64,000 bases of DNA from Choristoneura fumiferana (GCF_025370935.1 NC_133476.1:15774954-15838953); one strand, 5' to 3'; counted from the first letter of the stretch, positions 25,077 through 34,951 are shown. The notes: generated from the letters alone by a model not told the origin. Translations and numbers: made by a program.

Positions 25077-26112
25077 AACTCTTAATTTAAGTATGTTTTC
25101 AATGTTATTCCAAAATTAAACAACAAAACAGTTGACAAAAAAATATATATGCGGAATTGGTGCCGCGACGAAAACAATAAATCCATGTCGAATTTGTCGA
25201 ATTAAGGAAGTTGGTAGGTACTTCAATGTGAAAAGTTGAAATGGACTGGGAAAATTATTTGTTTTTCATTATTCTATTTTGTTACCTTCCCACAGAATAT
25301 ATGATAGTACCTATTAGAGTACAGAATGGCCACATTCGCGATTAATACATGAAATAACTACCTACCGAATAATTCGTTTAAGTTTATAGTCGTATATCTA
25401 TTGTAATTTAAAATAATAATGCTTAAATACACAGACAAACACATTTTAAGTAGGTTTAAATAAATAGGTAAGATAAACGATTACATTTATTTGCACTATC
25501 TAAGCCATACCTACATATAAGTACCTTTAAATGTAATTGGTAGCACTTATTAAGGTTTTGCGATAGTCAGCCCTGTGTATCTTACGCACACATTGACGCG
25601 TGTACAGACATCGTCGTGCCTATGTAGATTCAAGAACGCGTATTTTGTACGGTGTGGCCGCCGTGTGTATCTGCTTGGCTGTCGTTGTATGAAAAGAATG
25701 GAAGGTTCCTTCTGTTTATGTTAGTTTTTCTTTATGCTTTTTTCTAATTTTCCTTTGTAGAAGTTGCATCTGTGCAAGTAAAATTTTGATCTGTTCATTT
25801 ATTTATTTTTAAAAGAAGCTTGCCCGTTAGCTGGTGACCTTAGAGCTGGCTCTTTCCTCGGTCAACGTATTGGCATTATCATACGACGAGGAAACGCAGC
25901 CAGCCTTATGGTCACCCTGTCCAATAGCAGCGACTTGGGTGATATTTGTAAATATAGATTTTTACGATTAGAGTACGATAGATTTAGTTCTATTTTTATT
26001 TATTTTTGTTAATTGTTGTTTATATTGAAAAATGTTTTTTGGTTTGAAATTAGATAGCAAATGTAACTAGGTAAGTAAGTACTTATTTCTTGGAAGAATT
26101 TATATTAGACTA
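24304..26112. other. intergenic (copy A), nothing recognised
   Basis: No coding frame survives comparison with copy B: short frames are not preserved by the indels. A dinucleotide AT tract lies at about 25038-25071. It is much shorter in copy B (44061-44074). Confidence 0.5.
25038..25071. repeat. (AT)n microsatellite
   Basis: About 17 AT units in copy A versus about 7 at 44061-44074 in copy B, so it is length-variable between the two copies. Confidence 0.8.
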
Positions 26113-26340
26113 GCTTTTGCCTGCGGCTCCGCCCGCGTGGATTTTGGTTATCGCGCGCTATTCCCTCGGGAACTATGCATTTTTCCGGGATAAAAAGTAG
26201 CCTATGTCACTCTCAGGCCCATAGACTATCTCTATGTCAAAAATCACGTCGATCCGTCGCTCCCTTTCGACGTGAAAGACAGACAAACATACACACAAAC
26301 ATACAAACACCACTTTCGCATTTATAATATTAGTATGGAT
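26113..26340 (+). repeat. dispersed repeat (Lep1/SINE-like), long copy
   Basis: Begins CTAGCTTTTGCCTGCGGCTCC and passes through CCTCGGGAACTATGCATTTTT and GACAGACAAACATAC. It ends CGCATTTATAATATTAGTATGG. The allelic copy at 45117-45325 lacks an ACACACAAACAT unit. No protein. Confidence 0.65.
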
Positions 26341-28139
26341 ATGGATTATTGACGTTCTGCCTTTCCGTGATCAAATGGCACGCAAAGATTCAAGTTTTAA
26401 GCTGTAAGTATTGAATAACAATACATATTTACACGAATTATCCAGGTTTATTTCACCAAACATGAGTGAGTCTCACTGTAAGTAGTTTCATGTTCAAAAT
26501 TTTGGTATTTATGTTACGGACCAAGTGATTAATGAAGGCATTATAATTAATGACAAGCTATACCGGGCCAAGTGATTAATCATTCCTAAACATTATTTAT
26601 CACATTGTCTAGTCATTATGAAAATTGCTACGAGATCGCTGGGCAATTTGATTACAAATGATTTTTAGGCAACCGAAGTATGATTAATTGAATCGGAAAG
26701 TGTACTTAGGTGAGTGCGACGACGAGCGCAGCGAGGAGGAGCGTGTTAGGTTCAACTATGACCAAAACAACTGTGGCCAGAATTGAATTCTACCATTTTA
26801 GATATACTTACAGATTTTGATAGATATATAATTTCAATGAATATAGAAAATAATAGTAATGAAACATGTTTTTTTATTACTCTGCCCAATAGGGGGATAG
26901 ACATTATGTAGGTATTATGCCCGGACGATTTAATGAATTGAATAGTTTTTATCAAATTAATGTGGATATGAGACATTATGAAAAATGACTGATTTATAGT
27001 TTGGTCCACAACATTTACATGCAGTACAATTGACACAAAGCCGCGATGCCGGACATGAAAGCCAATTTGGCTCCAATTCCGGGAGTGTACGGTGCGCGTC
27101 ACAGGTCATAGTCCGGCTGCCACTCGGATTATTCGATCACTAGTTTGGACAAATTACTCCTTCGTTGCATTTGAATTGTGCAGAGTGCATACTGCATACA
27201 TAGAGATGGGCTTAACTAGGTGATTGGAAAGAAACAGCTACCAGAGACACGCGATATATTGGTGTCTATTTGTTGTGGCAGAAAATTATCGATGATGATG
27301 ATGTTAAGAATGTACATTACGAGTATTAACATACCTAAGTCCAACAAGATGGGGTATGCATTATAATTTCAAAGTAAAAAAAAAACGAATTTTATAGCGC
27401 CTATGAGCGGAATACCGGATAAAAACTAAACTTAAAAATCCCTAAAGTATGTTTTACTAGGTCTAGATGTTATGAAATTTCGGTATTAGATTCGTAGATA
27501 CCCGTCGAAAAGATTATTATGTACATATCTTATTGCGCGTCTAATTTACACTAAAAAGAACCATTATAATCCCATAAGCAAACACTAAAATGACTTTTTT
27601 CCGTAAATATTTTTTTAAATGTGTACCTATAGTTAATAAATACCGTTACATACAAATTACAAACACGCACGCCTTGTTTAAGCACTAATAAATAAACATA
27701 TTCATTAGCCCTTTCCGAAAATAGCAGCAGCCCATTGGTCCGCTCCAGTTCGCTCGCTCGCTTACACCGTGTGATGTGGGACGCTTTTATCGCTGGTTAT
27801 TCATTCGTAGTTTATTTTTAGTAGCATCAAACCCTTTTAGTGTAAAATGGGCTGTTATTATATTTTTCTGTTTGAGGATACGTGGGGGTGGAATGAAGTT
27901 AGTTGTGCCCACGAGAGCGCACGTTCTTTGTTGGTGCAAATACCTATGTCACGACACGACTCACAACTAAAATCAAATAACTGGTTGTCAAAGTCCACAG
28001 ACTGCAATGGAATATTCCTAGGAATTATGGTCCAAGAGCTGAAAACTATCCTCTATATCTTTCTCAGGATTGCAAATCATACCTCTAAATTAGTTCAGCT
28101 GGTAACAGGCCGGCCGAGTTACTTTTGTATTTATAACTA
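26341..28139. other. intergenic (copy A), nothing recognised
   Basis: Frames such as 26752-27102 (minus) and 27776-28140 (plus) are truncated or altered in copy B and have no recognisable domains. I treat them as chance. Confidence 0.5.
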
Positions 28140-28330
28140 GCGTTTCCCCGTGGCACCGTCTGCGAAGAATTGGTTTATCGCAATCCCACAGAAACAATGG
28201 GATTTTCCAAGGATTTTCCAGGATAAAAGCTATACCACTTTATAGCTTGAAACTGCTATATCCAGTACCAAATTTCATCTGAATTTATTCGGCGGTTTGT
28301 ACGTCAAGATGTAACAGACGGACAGAGTTA
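28140..28330 (+). repeat. dispersed repeat (Lep1/SINE-like), diverged
   Basis: GCGTTTCCCCGTGGCACCGTC, then GGATTTTCCAGGATAAAAGC, then CAAATTTCATCTGAATTTATTCGG and GTAACAGACGGACAGAG. Same body as other family members; allelic with 47105-47300. Confidence 0.55.
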
Positions 28331-28478
28331 CTTCCATGGACGTTACTTATATGGACGAGAAAGCGTCGATATGGCCCCACCCTACAGCTAGCTACGTGGT
28401 TTTGTTACTTAGATATACCTAATTAAGAAAACTTTAAATATCTACTTAAGTTTGTATTGCGCATAAAATTCGTACCCC

Positions 28479-28622
28479 GGCCCTACACTACACTAAGAAG
28501 TGCAAAATTGGAACTTCGTATATCTTGCCGTCCCGCTATCGCTTATATTATCTAATACGAAAGTGAGGGTGACGATGCGTTACGAGCTTCGATTTTCGAA
28601 TTTCTTAGTAGCCCCCCCCCCC
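28479..28622. mobile_element. foldback MITE, GGGGCTACT family, copy 2
   Basis: Left end GGCCCTACACTACACTAAG, right end TCGAATTTCTTAGTAGCC followed by a C run of about 12. The inner TTCGTATATCTTGCCGTCCCG matches the 58056-58190 copy. Allelic with 47452-47590. Confidence 0.6.
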
Positions 28623-29257
28623 CTGAAATGATAACCAACTCTCAGAATATTATGGTTAGAGAGCGAACTACGACAAAGCACGACCCTCGCCCTTTCTGTC
28701 CAAATTGGATTAATTATCAGACGTGCAGCCTGCCCTCTGGCCACTGTGTTGTGCAACTATAGTTACTCTAATTAGATTTCATGTTGGGTATTGGTGTAAT
28801 CTATTTCATATCCTGTGTAATCTATAATATTTAACTTGGTATTTAGGTACAGCAAGTTTGGTTTAAATAAGTCAAGGATGGTAAACATGTTGTACTTATG
28901 TTGGACTTATAGAAGCTCATGCCAGTTTCAACGCTACGACTCCGCTTTTTTTACCCTGTTATACTCGTACATACAACTGTTGCTTAGTTATGTAGGCATT
29001 CGAAATCAAATATCTCTCCTAGGTTTTTATTTTATTGCTAGTAACTAGAGCAACAATTATTATTCAGTAGTACCACGAGGAAAGACAATTCCTTCTGGTA
29101 CCACTGCACTGGTGGAACAAGTTGGTAGTACTACGAGAAATAAGGGTTAAAATTCTATGATAAAAATAGGTAACAGCCAATAACAATTAAATTATAAATT
29201 ATAATGATGAATTTTTGATTGTTTGAGCTGAGGTGACCCCATGATAACCTTTACTGC
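28623..29257. other. upstream region of the secreted-protein gene
   Basis: No repeat family recognised. It contains an imperfect dyad at about 29068-29130 built from GTAGTACCACGAGG / GGTAGTACTACGAG. Confidence 0.4.
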
Positions 29258-29293
29258 TATATAAACGTAGGCTCCACTGATATAGCTCATTAG
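29258..29293 (+). promoter_or_regulatory. TATA box plus arthropod-type initiator
   Basis: TATATAAA at 29258-29265 lies 31 bases (start to presumed +1 A at 29289) before TCATTAG, which fits the TCAGT-like arthropod initiator. The pair precedes the secreted-protein frame by about 110 bases and is perfectly conserved in copy B (48238-48273). A short upstream frame of 11 codons begins at ATG 29345. Confidence 0.5.
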
Positions 29294-29398
29294 TTTTTGG
29301 TCATTGGTCGTTCATATCATAATTTATATATTTGTTATTGTAACGATGGTACAAGGTAACACTCACGAAAGAAGAAATTGAATTCTATCTACCTAGAA

Positions 29399-30243
29399 AT
29401 GCATATACTATTATTTATTGCGAGTGTGTTTGTCAGCAGTTTCGCGTGGCTACTATATACGTGGCTAATAATAACAATATACACTGCGCATAGTTGTACG
29501 TTTTATTCTTACAATCCTCGAATAATGGGATCAGTGGCGTGTCACAGTGATGGCTGCAAAGTGACAAGATCCGTGACTACGACGGAATCGTACACCGCGT
29601 CCGAAGGATACAATTGGGGGGTGAAGATTTCTGCAAAATGGACGATATTGGAGAAGGTATTTGAAGTGGGAGCAGAAGCTTCAACAGGCGGGTCATATAC
29701 CTGCGCGTACACGAAAGGAAGAACTACAACACTAACTGTGGAATGCTCAGAGGCGTCTTTAGCCCATGTAGCGCCCGTGTGCAATTATTACTTTAGCGGC
29801 ATCTAGGAAGCGCGCGGTCAAAATGAAATAGGTACAAAGTGCCGCGGCCGGCGCCCCTAACACCGCTGCGCCCGTGTGCAACGCACACCCTGCACTATAG
29901 GTAAAGACGCCTCTGGGAATGCTGTCAGTCTTCGGGTCATATCGGAATTGCCAGTACAGATTTTGATTTATTTAGACATAACGAAGCCTACCAAATTGTT
30001 GAAAGCGCAACACATGTCAATCCTTGCTACTATAATTTTTTGATTGATTCTACAAAAATTTCAGACCGTTTATTCCAAAGAGTAATGAGGCGGTTCCCTA
30101 TAAATCGCACCAAAATGTTAGTAAACTATCGCAAAATAGGCAATTATGAATATGACCACACGAAAGTCATTCCGTCACGAATGAAAACGGTGATGCCAGT
30201 GAGGTGCAACAACATTGTACAAACTGGAGAAGTAACACGATAA
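29399..30243 (+). pseudogene. small secreted protein gene split by a hAT MITE (copy A)
   Basis: The first ATG in frame (29399) opens a hydrophobic segment of about 30 residues (IASVFVSSFAWLL..WLIITIYT), probably a signal peptide or anchor. A Ser/Thr/Gly-rich region with alternating polar and hydrophobic residues and several cysteines follows. The frame is interrupted at 29748 by a 168-bp MITE that brings a stop at 29804-29806. The same frame resumes after the MITE and stays open to TAA at 30241-30243. The original coding length would be about 222 codons. The alternating pattern is loosely like the beta-hairpin region of aerolysin-type proteins, but this is a weak inference and the family is unknown to me. 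The TATA/initiator pair lies upstream. Confidence 0.5.
29748..29915. mobile_element. hAT-type MITE (168 bp) inside a coding region
   Basis: Terminal inverted repeats CAGAGGCGTCTTTA and TAAAGACGCCTCTG, flanked by a perfect 8-bp duplication GGAATGCT (29740-29747 and 29916-29923). Both the CAG-type ends and the 8-bp duplication fit the hAT superfamily. Two other copies are in the window: 49234-49404 (allelic) and 56958-57125 (independent site). No transposase encoded. Confidence 0.9.
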
Positions 30244-30908
30244 ACGCCTTGGCGTGCATAATTTTTTAACAAACGCCTCAAAGAGACCCGATCTTAAGTT
30301 TGGTGTCAAATATTTTTTACGAAATGATTTGTTTTTACAAGCTTTTATTTAACTTGCCCTGTTTGTTTTTGTTGGGTCAATATTAGTAAGGATGACGAAT
30401 AACTTTGGAAAATTTCACGTCTAGTAGGATGTTGTCGACAATAAGGCTTATACTCTACATTGCCAAAATGCTATACGCTTTGGAAATAGGATCCTTATGA
30501 CTGCCATAATTTTATAAGTCATAATGTAACGTTTGTCATAGCTATTGTTAGTAATATTTTTCCCCGCTGAAACCGTACATTACATTATGATAAACATTAC
30601 ATTATGACTAACAATTTTCGACCAGTCGATATAGACCCTTTGCAAATATTTGGTTGGATAGTAGTTCTTCTTGTGACAAGAATAGGTAAGATAACAATTG
30701 ATCTTAAAGCTGTCCCTTCTATCATTTCCCAATAAATAGAGAGGCCTGTCGCGTACTAGGAAACCTTTTCAATCAACCGTAAGTGATTGCAATGTGAACC
30801 TGGCCTTAAAATAAATTGTGTCCAATGAAAGAAACAAAGTCGATAACGTGTTTCCCTATTCGTTTCTTTTTAGTAGTATGATTGTTTTATTTCGATTTTC
30901 CCAGTAGT
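30244..30908. other. downstream region, nothing recognised
   Basis: Contains a local dyad at about 30520-30615 (ACATTACATTATGA words in both orientations). No gene recognised. Confidence 0.4.
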
Positions 30909-30919
30909 AAAAAACACAA

Positions 30920-31236
30920 TCAGAAATGAGGAGATACGTAGAAGAACAAGGGTCCCGACACATAGCCAAGCGAATTAGCTCGTTGAAGTGGCAATGGGCA
31001 GGCCATATAGCACGGAGAACAGATGGCCGTTGGGACCGAAAAGTTCTCCAGTTGAGACCGCAGATCGGCAAGCGCAGCGTAGGACGTCCATCAACGAGAA
31101 AGACGGATGACCTGGTTAAAGCCGCGGATTCACGGTGGATGCAAGCCGCTGCCAACCGAAGCGACTGAAGGTCTATGGGGGAGGCCTATGTCCAACAGCG
31201 GACGTCCTGCGGCTGATATGATGATGATGATGATGA
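30920..31236 (+). mobile_element. RTE-type LINE, 5'-truncated 3' end
   Basis: Plus-strand C-terminal block (SLKWQWAGHIARRTDGRWDR, then QIGKRSVGRPSTRKTDDLVK), ending GGCTGATATGATGATGATG. An 11-bp target duplication AAAAAACACAA lies at 30909-30919 and 31237-31247. Present at the same site in copy B (50410-50727), so it predates the A/B split. Confidence 0.85.
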
Positions 31237-31415
31237 AAAAAACACAAGGTTATATTTTTAAAGGACGTGGTGGCCGAGTGGTTTGACCTGTGGCCTCTCA
31301 AGCAGCGGATCGTGGGTTCAAACCCCGGCTCGCACCTCTGATTTTTTCAAAATTCATGTGCGAAATTACACTTGAAATTTACCACGAACCACCTGCACAA
31401 AACTGCGAAGCAATT

Positions 31416-32730
31416 AAGTTAATTCTCTTGCAGAAGCAAAGCGGTTGCTCGGTACTTGACTATAATTGTAATTTTAAAATGTAGGGTAGGGTTAAGGAAC
31501 TGAAGGGTGGCTGCATGTTTGTTGTGATGCTGCTTAATTTGTTTTTTTTCTTTCTCTTTTTCATTTGCATCATTAAATTAAAATACATTTTCGTTGATGG
31601 TAGGCAGGTACATCATCATCATCATCATCATCAGCCCGAAGACGTCCACTGCTGGACAAAGGCCTCCCCCTTAGAACGCCACAATGAACGACAATTTGCC
31701 ACTTGCATCCACCGGTTTCCCGCTACTCTCACGATGTCGTCAGTCCACCTGGTGGGAGGCCTGCCAACGCTTCGTCTTCCGGTTCGTGGTCGCCACTCGA
31801 GGACTTTTCTCCCCAACGGTTATCTGTTCTTCGAGCGATGTGGCCTGCCCATTGCCACTTCAATTTGCATATTTTTCCAGCTATGTCAGTGACTTTAGTT
31901 CTTCGACGAATTTCCGTATTCCGGATTCTATCGCGCAAAGAAACTCCAAGCATAGCTCTCTCCATAGCTCGTTGCGTGACTTTGAGCCTCTCTAAGAGGC
32001 CAACAGTTAAGGACCACGTCTCAGCGCCATAAGTCATCACTGGCAACACACACTGGTCGAAGACTCTAGTCTTCAGGCACTGCGGAATATTGGACGAGAA
32101 GACATCACGAAGTTTCCCGAACGCTGCCATCCGAGTTGGATTCTTCGGGCGACCTCTTTGTTGAAGTTGGACCTACCCAACTGGACAACTTGTCCCAGGT
32201 AAACATAGTGGTCAACAACTTCGAGTACATCGTTCCCAACGATAACCGGCACGGGTGTGACATGGACATTTGACATGATTTTAGTCTTGTCCATGTTCAT
32301 CTTAAGACCCACCTTTTGGGAGACGATACTGAGTCACTGAGCATAGTATTGAGCCCCTCCAGCGACTCCGCCATTATGACTATATCATCGGCAAAACGAA
32401 GATGGGTGATGTACTCGCCGTTGATATAGGCAGGTACAAAACTGTTATATTGAAAATGTATTCATTTTGCTTGGCACTGTTTGTTTCGTTTTGTATTGTT
32501 CATTTATATTTTTTAATAAGGTGATAATATTTGTTCTTGGCCCTCTGGTTGTGGCAGAATATCAGTGTTTTGCTCCTATGAGCAATGTTGACCACTGAGC
32601 CATGGCCCTTTTGCACTACTGCAGCGCACACAAACAATTGAAAATTGTTTACTTTTAAGTTAGGACTGTTCTTTTTTTTTCTAATTTATGTAATTTTGAT
32701 TGTGTATAAACGTTTTATCTATCTATCTAT
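31416..32730 (+). mobile_element. (TATC)n-tailed retroelement nested in the SINE
   Basis: Inserted between two CAATT words of the SINE (31411-31415 and 32731-32735), a likely 5-bp duplication. Its 3' end is (TATC)n at 32717-32730. Its body from 32438 onward matches the reverse-oriented repeat at 13573-13870. It was itself hit by the RTE element at 31612-32426. In copy B it lies at about 50906-51410 without the RTE. Confidence 0.6.
31612..32426 (-). mobile_element. RTE-type LINE, 5'-truncated, copy A only
   Basis: The minus strand carries the end of the RT domain including RFADDIV (complement of GACTATATCATCGGCAAAACG), then MNMDKTKIMSNVHVTPVPVI, the KLRDVFSSN and LKVTQRAMERAMLGVSLRD blocks, and the KLKWQWAGHIARRTDNRW block. 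Several frameshifts make it dead. An 11-bp duplication TAGGCAGGTAC at 31601-31611 and 32427-32437 flanks it. Copy B holds a single TAGGCAGGTAC (51102-51112), the empty site. Confidence 0.92.
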
Positions 32731-32773
32731 CAATTCAATGGTTTGTGTGAAGTTCCCAATCCGCACTGGCACC

Positions 32774-33019
32774 TGACCTATTTGTTCGTCTCTAGCGGAC
32801 CACAGTTGACCCGCTCTGGCCGCCTTAATTAAACTGCAGTCCTATACAAAACATCGGTAAGTGGAAGCAATAATTACTTAATGTGTTTTTTATAAGCTTT
32901 TATTTCCCACGCGGGCCCAGTGCGGATTGGGAACTTCACACACACCATTGAATTGCTTCGCAGGTTTGTGCAGGTTTCCTCACGATGTTTTCCTTCACCG
33001 CATAGCTCAATGTAGTGGG
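32774..33019. other. templated filler insertion in the SINE (copy A only)
   Basis: Consists of about 130 bp nearly identical to 11955-12087, then at 32907-33002 an inverted piece of the SINE itself (complement of GGTGAAGGAAAACATCGTG through CCAATCCGCACTGGGCCC). Copy B has the SINE uninterrupted here (51449-51470). It looks like repair or template-switch synthesis. Confidence 0.65.
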
Positions 33020-33267
33020 CTATGGCCCAAGCCCTCTTGTTCTGAGAGGAGGCCTGTGCCCAGCAGTGGAACGTATATAGGCTGGGATGATGATGATGAT
33101 GATGATGATGATATTTTTAAAGAGTTCCGTACCCGAAGAATGACTAACGTAACCCTATTAATGTTGCTAACCTCTTTCCATCTTTCTGTCTGTATATCTA
33201 TCGTAGGGCTGTACCTACTTAAAACCGTAGATAGACAGCTGAAAGTTATAGGTAAGGTACGAACATA

Positions 33268-33422
33268 CCCCCTTATTCATAAAACTTAACAAGCCTATGT
33301 TAACTAACAAATGCTTTGTCCCTTTCTAACAAATACAAATGTCGAAGTGACAGATAAGGACAAACGAATTTTAGCGGCATTTTAACTAAAATAGGTTTGA
33401 TTGTCGTTTATGAATAAGGGGG
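33268..33422. mobile_element. foldback MITE (155 bp), copy A only
   Basis: Inverted ends CCCCCTTATTCATAAA and TTTATGAATAAGGGGG, flanked by ATA (33265-33267 and 33423-33425). Copy B reads ACATAGTG with one ATA at the equivalent site, i.e. an empty allele. A 3-bp duplication suggests a PIF/Harbinger-like or similar origin; the superfamily is not certain. Confidence 0.85.
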
Positions 33423-33551
33423 ATAGTGTCTTTATATTGCCACTACAACAGCACATAGCGAAGTAAAATTGAAAATTGAAACTGACATAAAATTTAGAAT
33501 TAAACGAACTTACCATGTGAAGTTCGACTTCTAATTATACGAGTATCACGA

Positions 33552-33706
33552 AGAAGACGATTACACTATTTACAAGCAGCAGTACGTAGTATGGTGCCGT
33601 CCTTATCACACCTTTAGAGACCTTAAATCAGATCAAAATATTCTGTCTCACTCGCTCATTGTCACCCCACTGTCGTGCCCGCGCTAGTGCTCGGCCATCA
33701 TTACGT
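33552..33706 (+). repeat. DIRS inverted terminal repeat, 3' (left) copy
   Basis: 155 bp, inverted match to 38641-38795 with very few mismatches (for example AATATTCTG versus AACATTCTG). The outermost 57 bases (33495-33551) are unique to this end, as in DIRS elements whose ends are completed by the internal complementary region. Confidence 0.93.
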
Positions 33707-33722
33707 TTAAAGTTATGTACTA

Positions 33723-33795
33723 TTTGGGACCATGGGATTTACAAAAATCTGTAAGTCCTATGGTCCAAAAGTTTTTTTTTTTTTTTTTTTTGTAA
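33723..33795. other. hairpin and poly-T tract inside the DIRS element
   Basis: An imperfect dyad (TTTGGGACCATGGGATTTAC and GTAAGTCCTATGGTCCAAAA) precedes a run of more than 20 T. On the element's sense strand this is a poly-A run followed by a hairpin, between the internal complementary region and the terminal repeat. It could be a transcript-end signal or a captured fragment; undecided. Confidence 0.45.
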
Positions 33796-33830
33796 TGGGG
33801 ATAGTGTTAAAGGGATGGGCGGGAGTTTAG

Positions 33831-33947
33831 TAATCGTCTTCTTCGTGATACTCGTATAATTAGAAGTCGAACTTCACATGGTAAGTTCGTTTAATTCTAA
33901 ATTATACTTCGTATCCCTTAGAAGACGATTACACTATTTACAAGCAG
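33831..33947 (-). repeat. DIRS internal complementary region (ICR)
   Basis: 33831-33899 is the exact complement of the left outer end 33495-33563. 33900-33947 is the complement of the right outer end 38768-38815. The two abut, so the ICR is a copy of the circle junction formed when the element's ends are joined. In DIRS-1 this region templates completion of the ends and formation of the circular intermediate. Confidence 0.95.
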
Positions 33948-34027
33948 ATGTTTAGAGTAGATACAAAAAATAAAAATAAAAATAAAAGATGTTTATATTT
34001 GAGATTCGTATTTACTTCAAAGTGATT

Positions 34028-34951
34028 TCAATCAATTTGGGAATTAAACAATGAATTTACATAATCGTTGCCAGCATTATGCGGGGCTAGTTCTCTTTTG
34101 TAGTATTTCAGGAAAACATTAGAAGATTCGCTCCAGCCAGCGGCCCTACGAACCACCTGCAGGCTAGCGCCCGCGCGGTGCGCTGCCGACGTGGACGCGT
34201 GGCGCGTGCTGTGCGCCCCGAACACACTGATATCAACACCGCTTTTTTGTAATGTTGATTTAACCCAATGAGCTAACGTTTGGGAGCCCACCTTTTTATG
34301 GGGTTTTTTAAAACTAATGAACAGGTAATCCGATTGATCACTACGAAGGGTTCTAGTTTTATCTAAATATGAATTTAAAGCAGCTGCCGGGCATATTTTT
34401 TCATTTTCAATTATATATGGTAGCCGTAGAAGCGGTTGATAGACTCCTGGTCTGGAGGTTTTTATCAAATCATCAATTTTAACTAATAATCCATCATCAT
34501 TACTAATTATATTATTACACTTAATCAGACTTAAAGTTTGCATCCTTTGTGCGGTTGCGATAGCAAGGAGAGTTATCGTTTTGAATGATAACTCCTGCAA
34601 GGAGATTCGTTCATGAGGAAAACAATTAGATAAGTAGTCAAGTACTTGCTTGGGGTCCCAGGTCATATCATACTTAGGTGTAGGTGGTCTGAGACGAAAT
34701 ATACCTTTAAGTAATCGATTAATGCATTCATGTGACGTTACAGCAGAGCCGAGGACAAGGGCTAGTGCAGATCTGGAAGTATTCAGAGTCGCGTAGCTAG
34801 CTCCAGACTGAAAACGTTCAGTCAAGTATGATATAACCTCAGGAACTTCAGCGTTACAATAATCAACGTTATTATTAACACAAAATGTCCACCATGACTT
34901 AAAAGATGAATTGTATTGACTAACAGTCTTTTCCGAGAATGAGGCCATCAT
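34028..34951 (-). CDS. DIRS tyrosine recombinase
   Basis: 307 residues, uninterrupted, starting at the first of two tandem ATGs (34951). It is the integrase of the element: it cuts and rejoins DNA through a phosphotyrosine and inserts the circular copy without target duplication. Visible catalytic set: Arg136 in TAQRMQTL; His247 and Arg250 in AHSTRH; Trp273 in AGWSESS at the third His/Trp position; nucleophile Tyr283 or Tyr284 in FLKYYKR. The N-terminal 100 residues resemble a SAM-like core-binding domain. It lies 35 bp after the RT stop, in the -1 frame relative to RT. Length fits the family. The protein looks intact. Confidence 0.93.
   Translation of the reverse strand: MMASFSEKTVSQYNSSFKSWWTFCVNNNVDYCNAEVPEVISYLTERFQSGASYATLNTSRSALALVLGSAVTSHECINRLLKGIFRLRPPTPKYDMTWDPKQVLDYLSNCFPHERISLQELSFKTITLLAIATAQRMQTLSLIKCNNIISNDDGLLVKIDDLIKTSRPGVYQPLLRLPYIIENEKICPAAALNSYLDKTRTLRSDQSDYLFISFKKPHKKVGSQTLAHWVKSTLQKSGVDISVFGAHSTRHASTSAAHRAGASLQVVRRAAGWSESSNVFLKYYKRELAPHNAGNDYVNSLFNSQID

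Larger units (their letters stand above)
31262..33112 (+). mobile_element. tRNA-headed SINE interrupted by later insertions (copy A)
   Basis: The head at 31262-31415 matches 60258 onward: A box in GTGGCCGAGTGGTTTGACC, B box in GGGTTCAAACCCC. It stops at GCGAAGCAATT. The rest of the SINE resumes at 32731 (CAATTCAATGGTTTGTGTG), stops again at 32773, and finishes at 33020-33112 with GGCTGG(GAT)n. Two separate insertions (31416-32730 and 32774-33019) break it. Confidence 0.7.

Noticed and set aside
26752..27102. 116-residue minus-strand frame
   Set aside because: Shortened in copy B by small changes and without domain signature; chance frame.
31262..31345. Possible functional tRNA-Leu/Ser gene
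   Set aside because: The A and B boxes are the head of a SINE that continues into the SINE body; no proper acceptor stem closure, and the same head recurs at 50753 and 60258.
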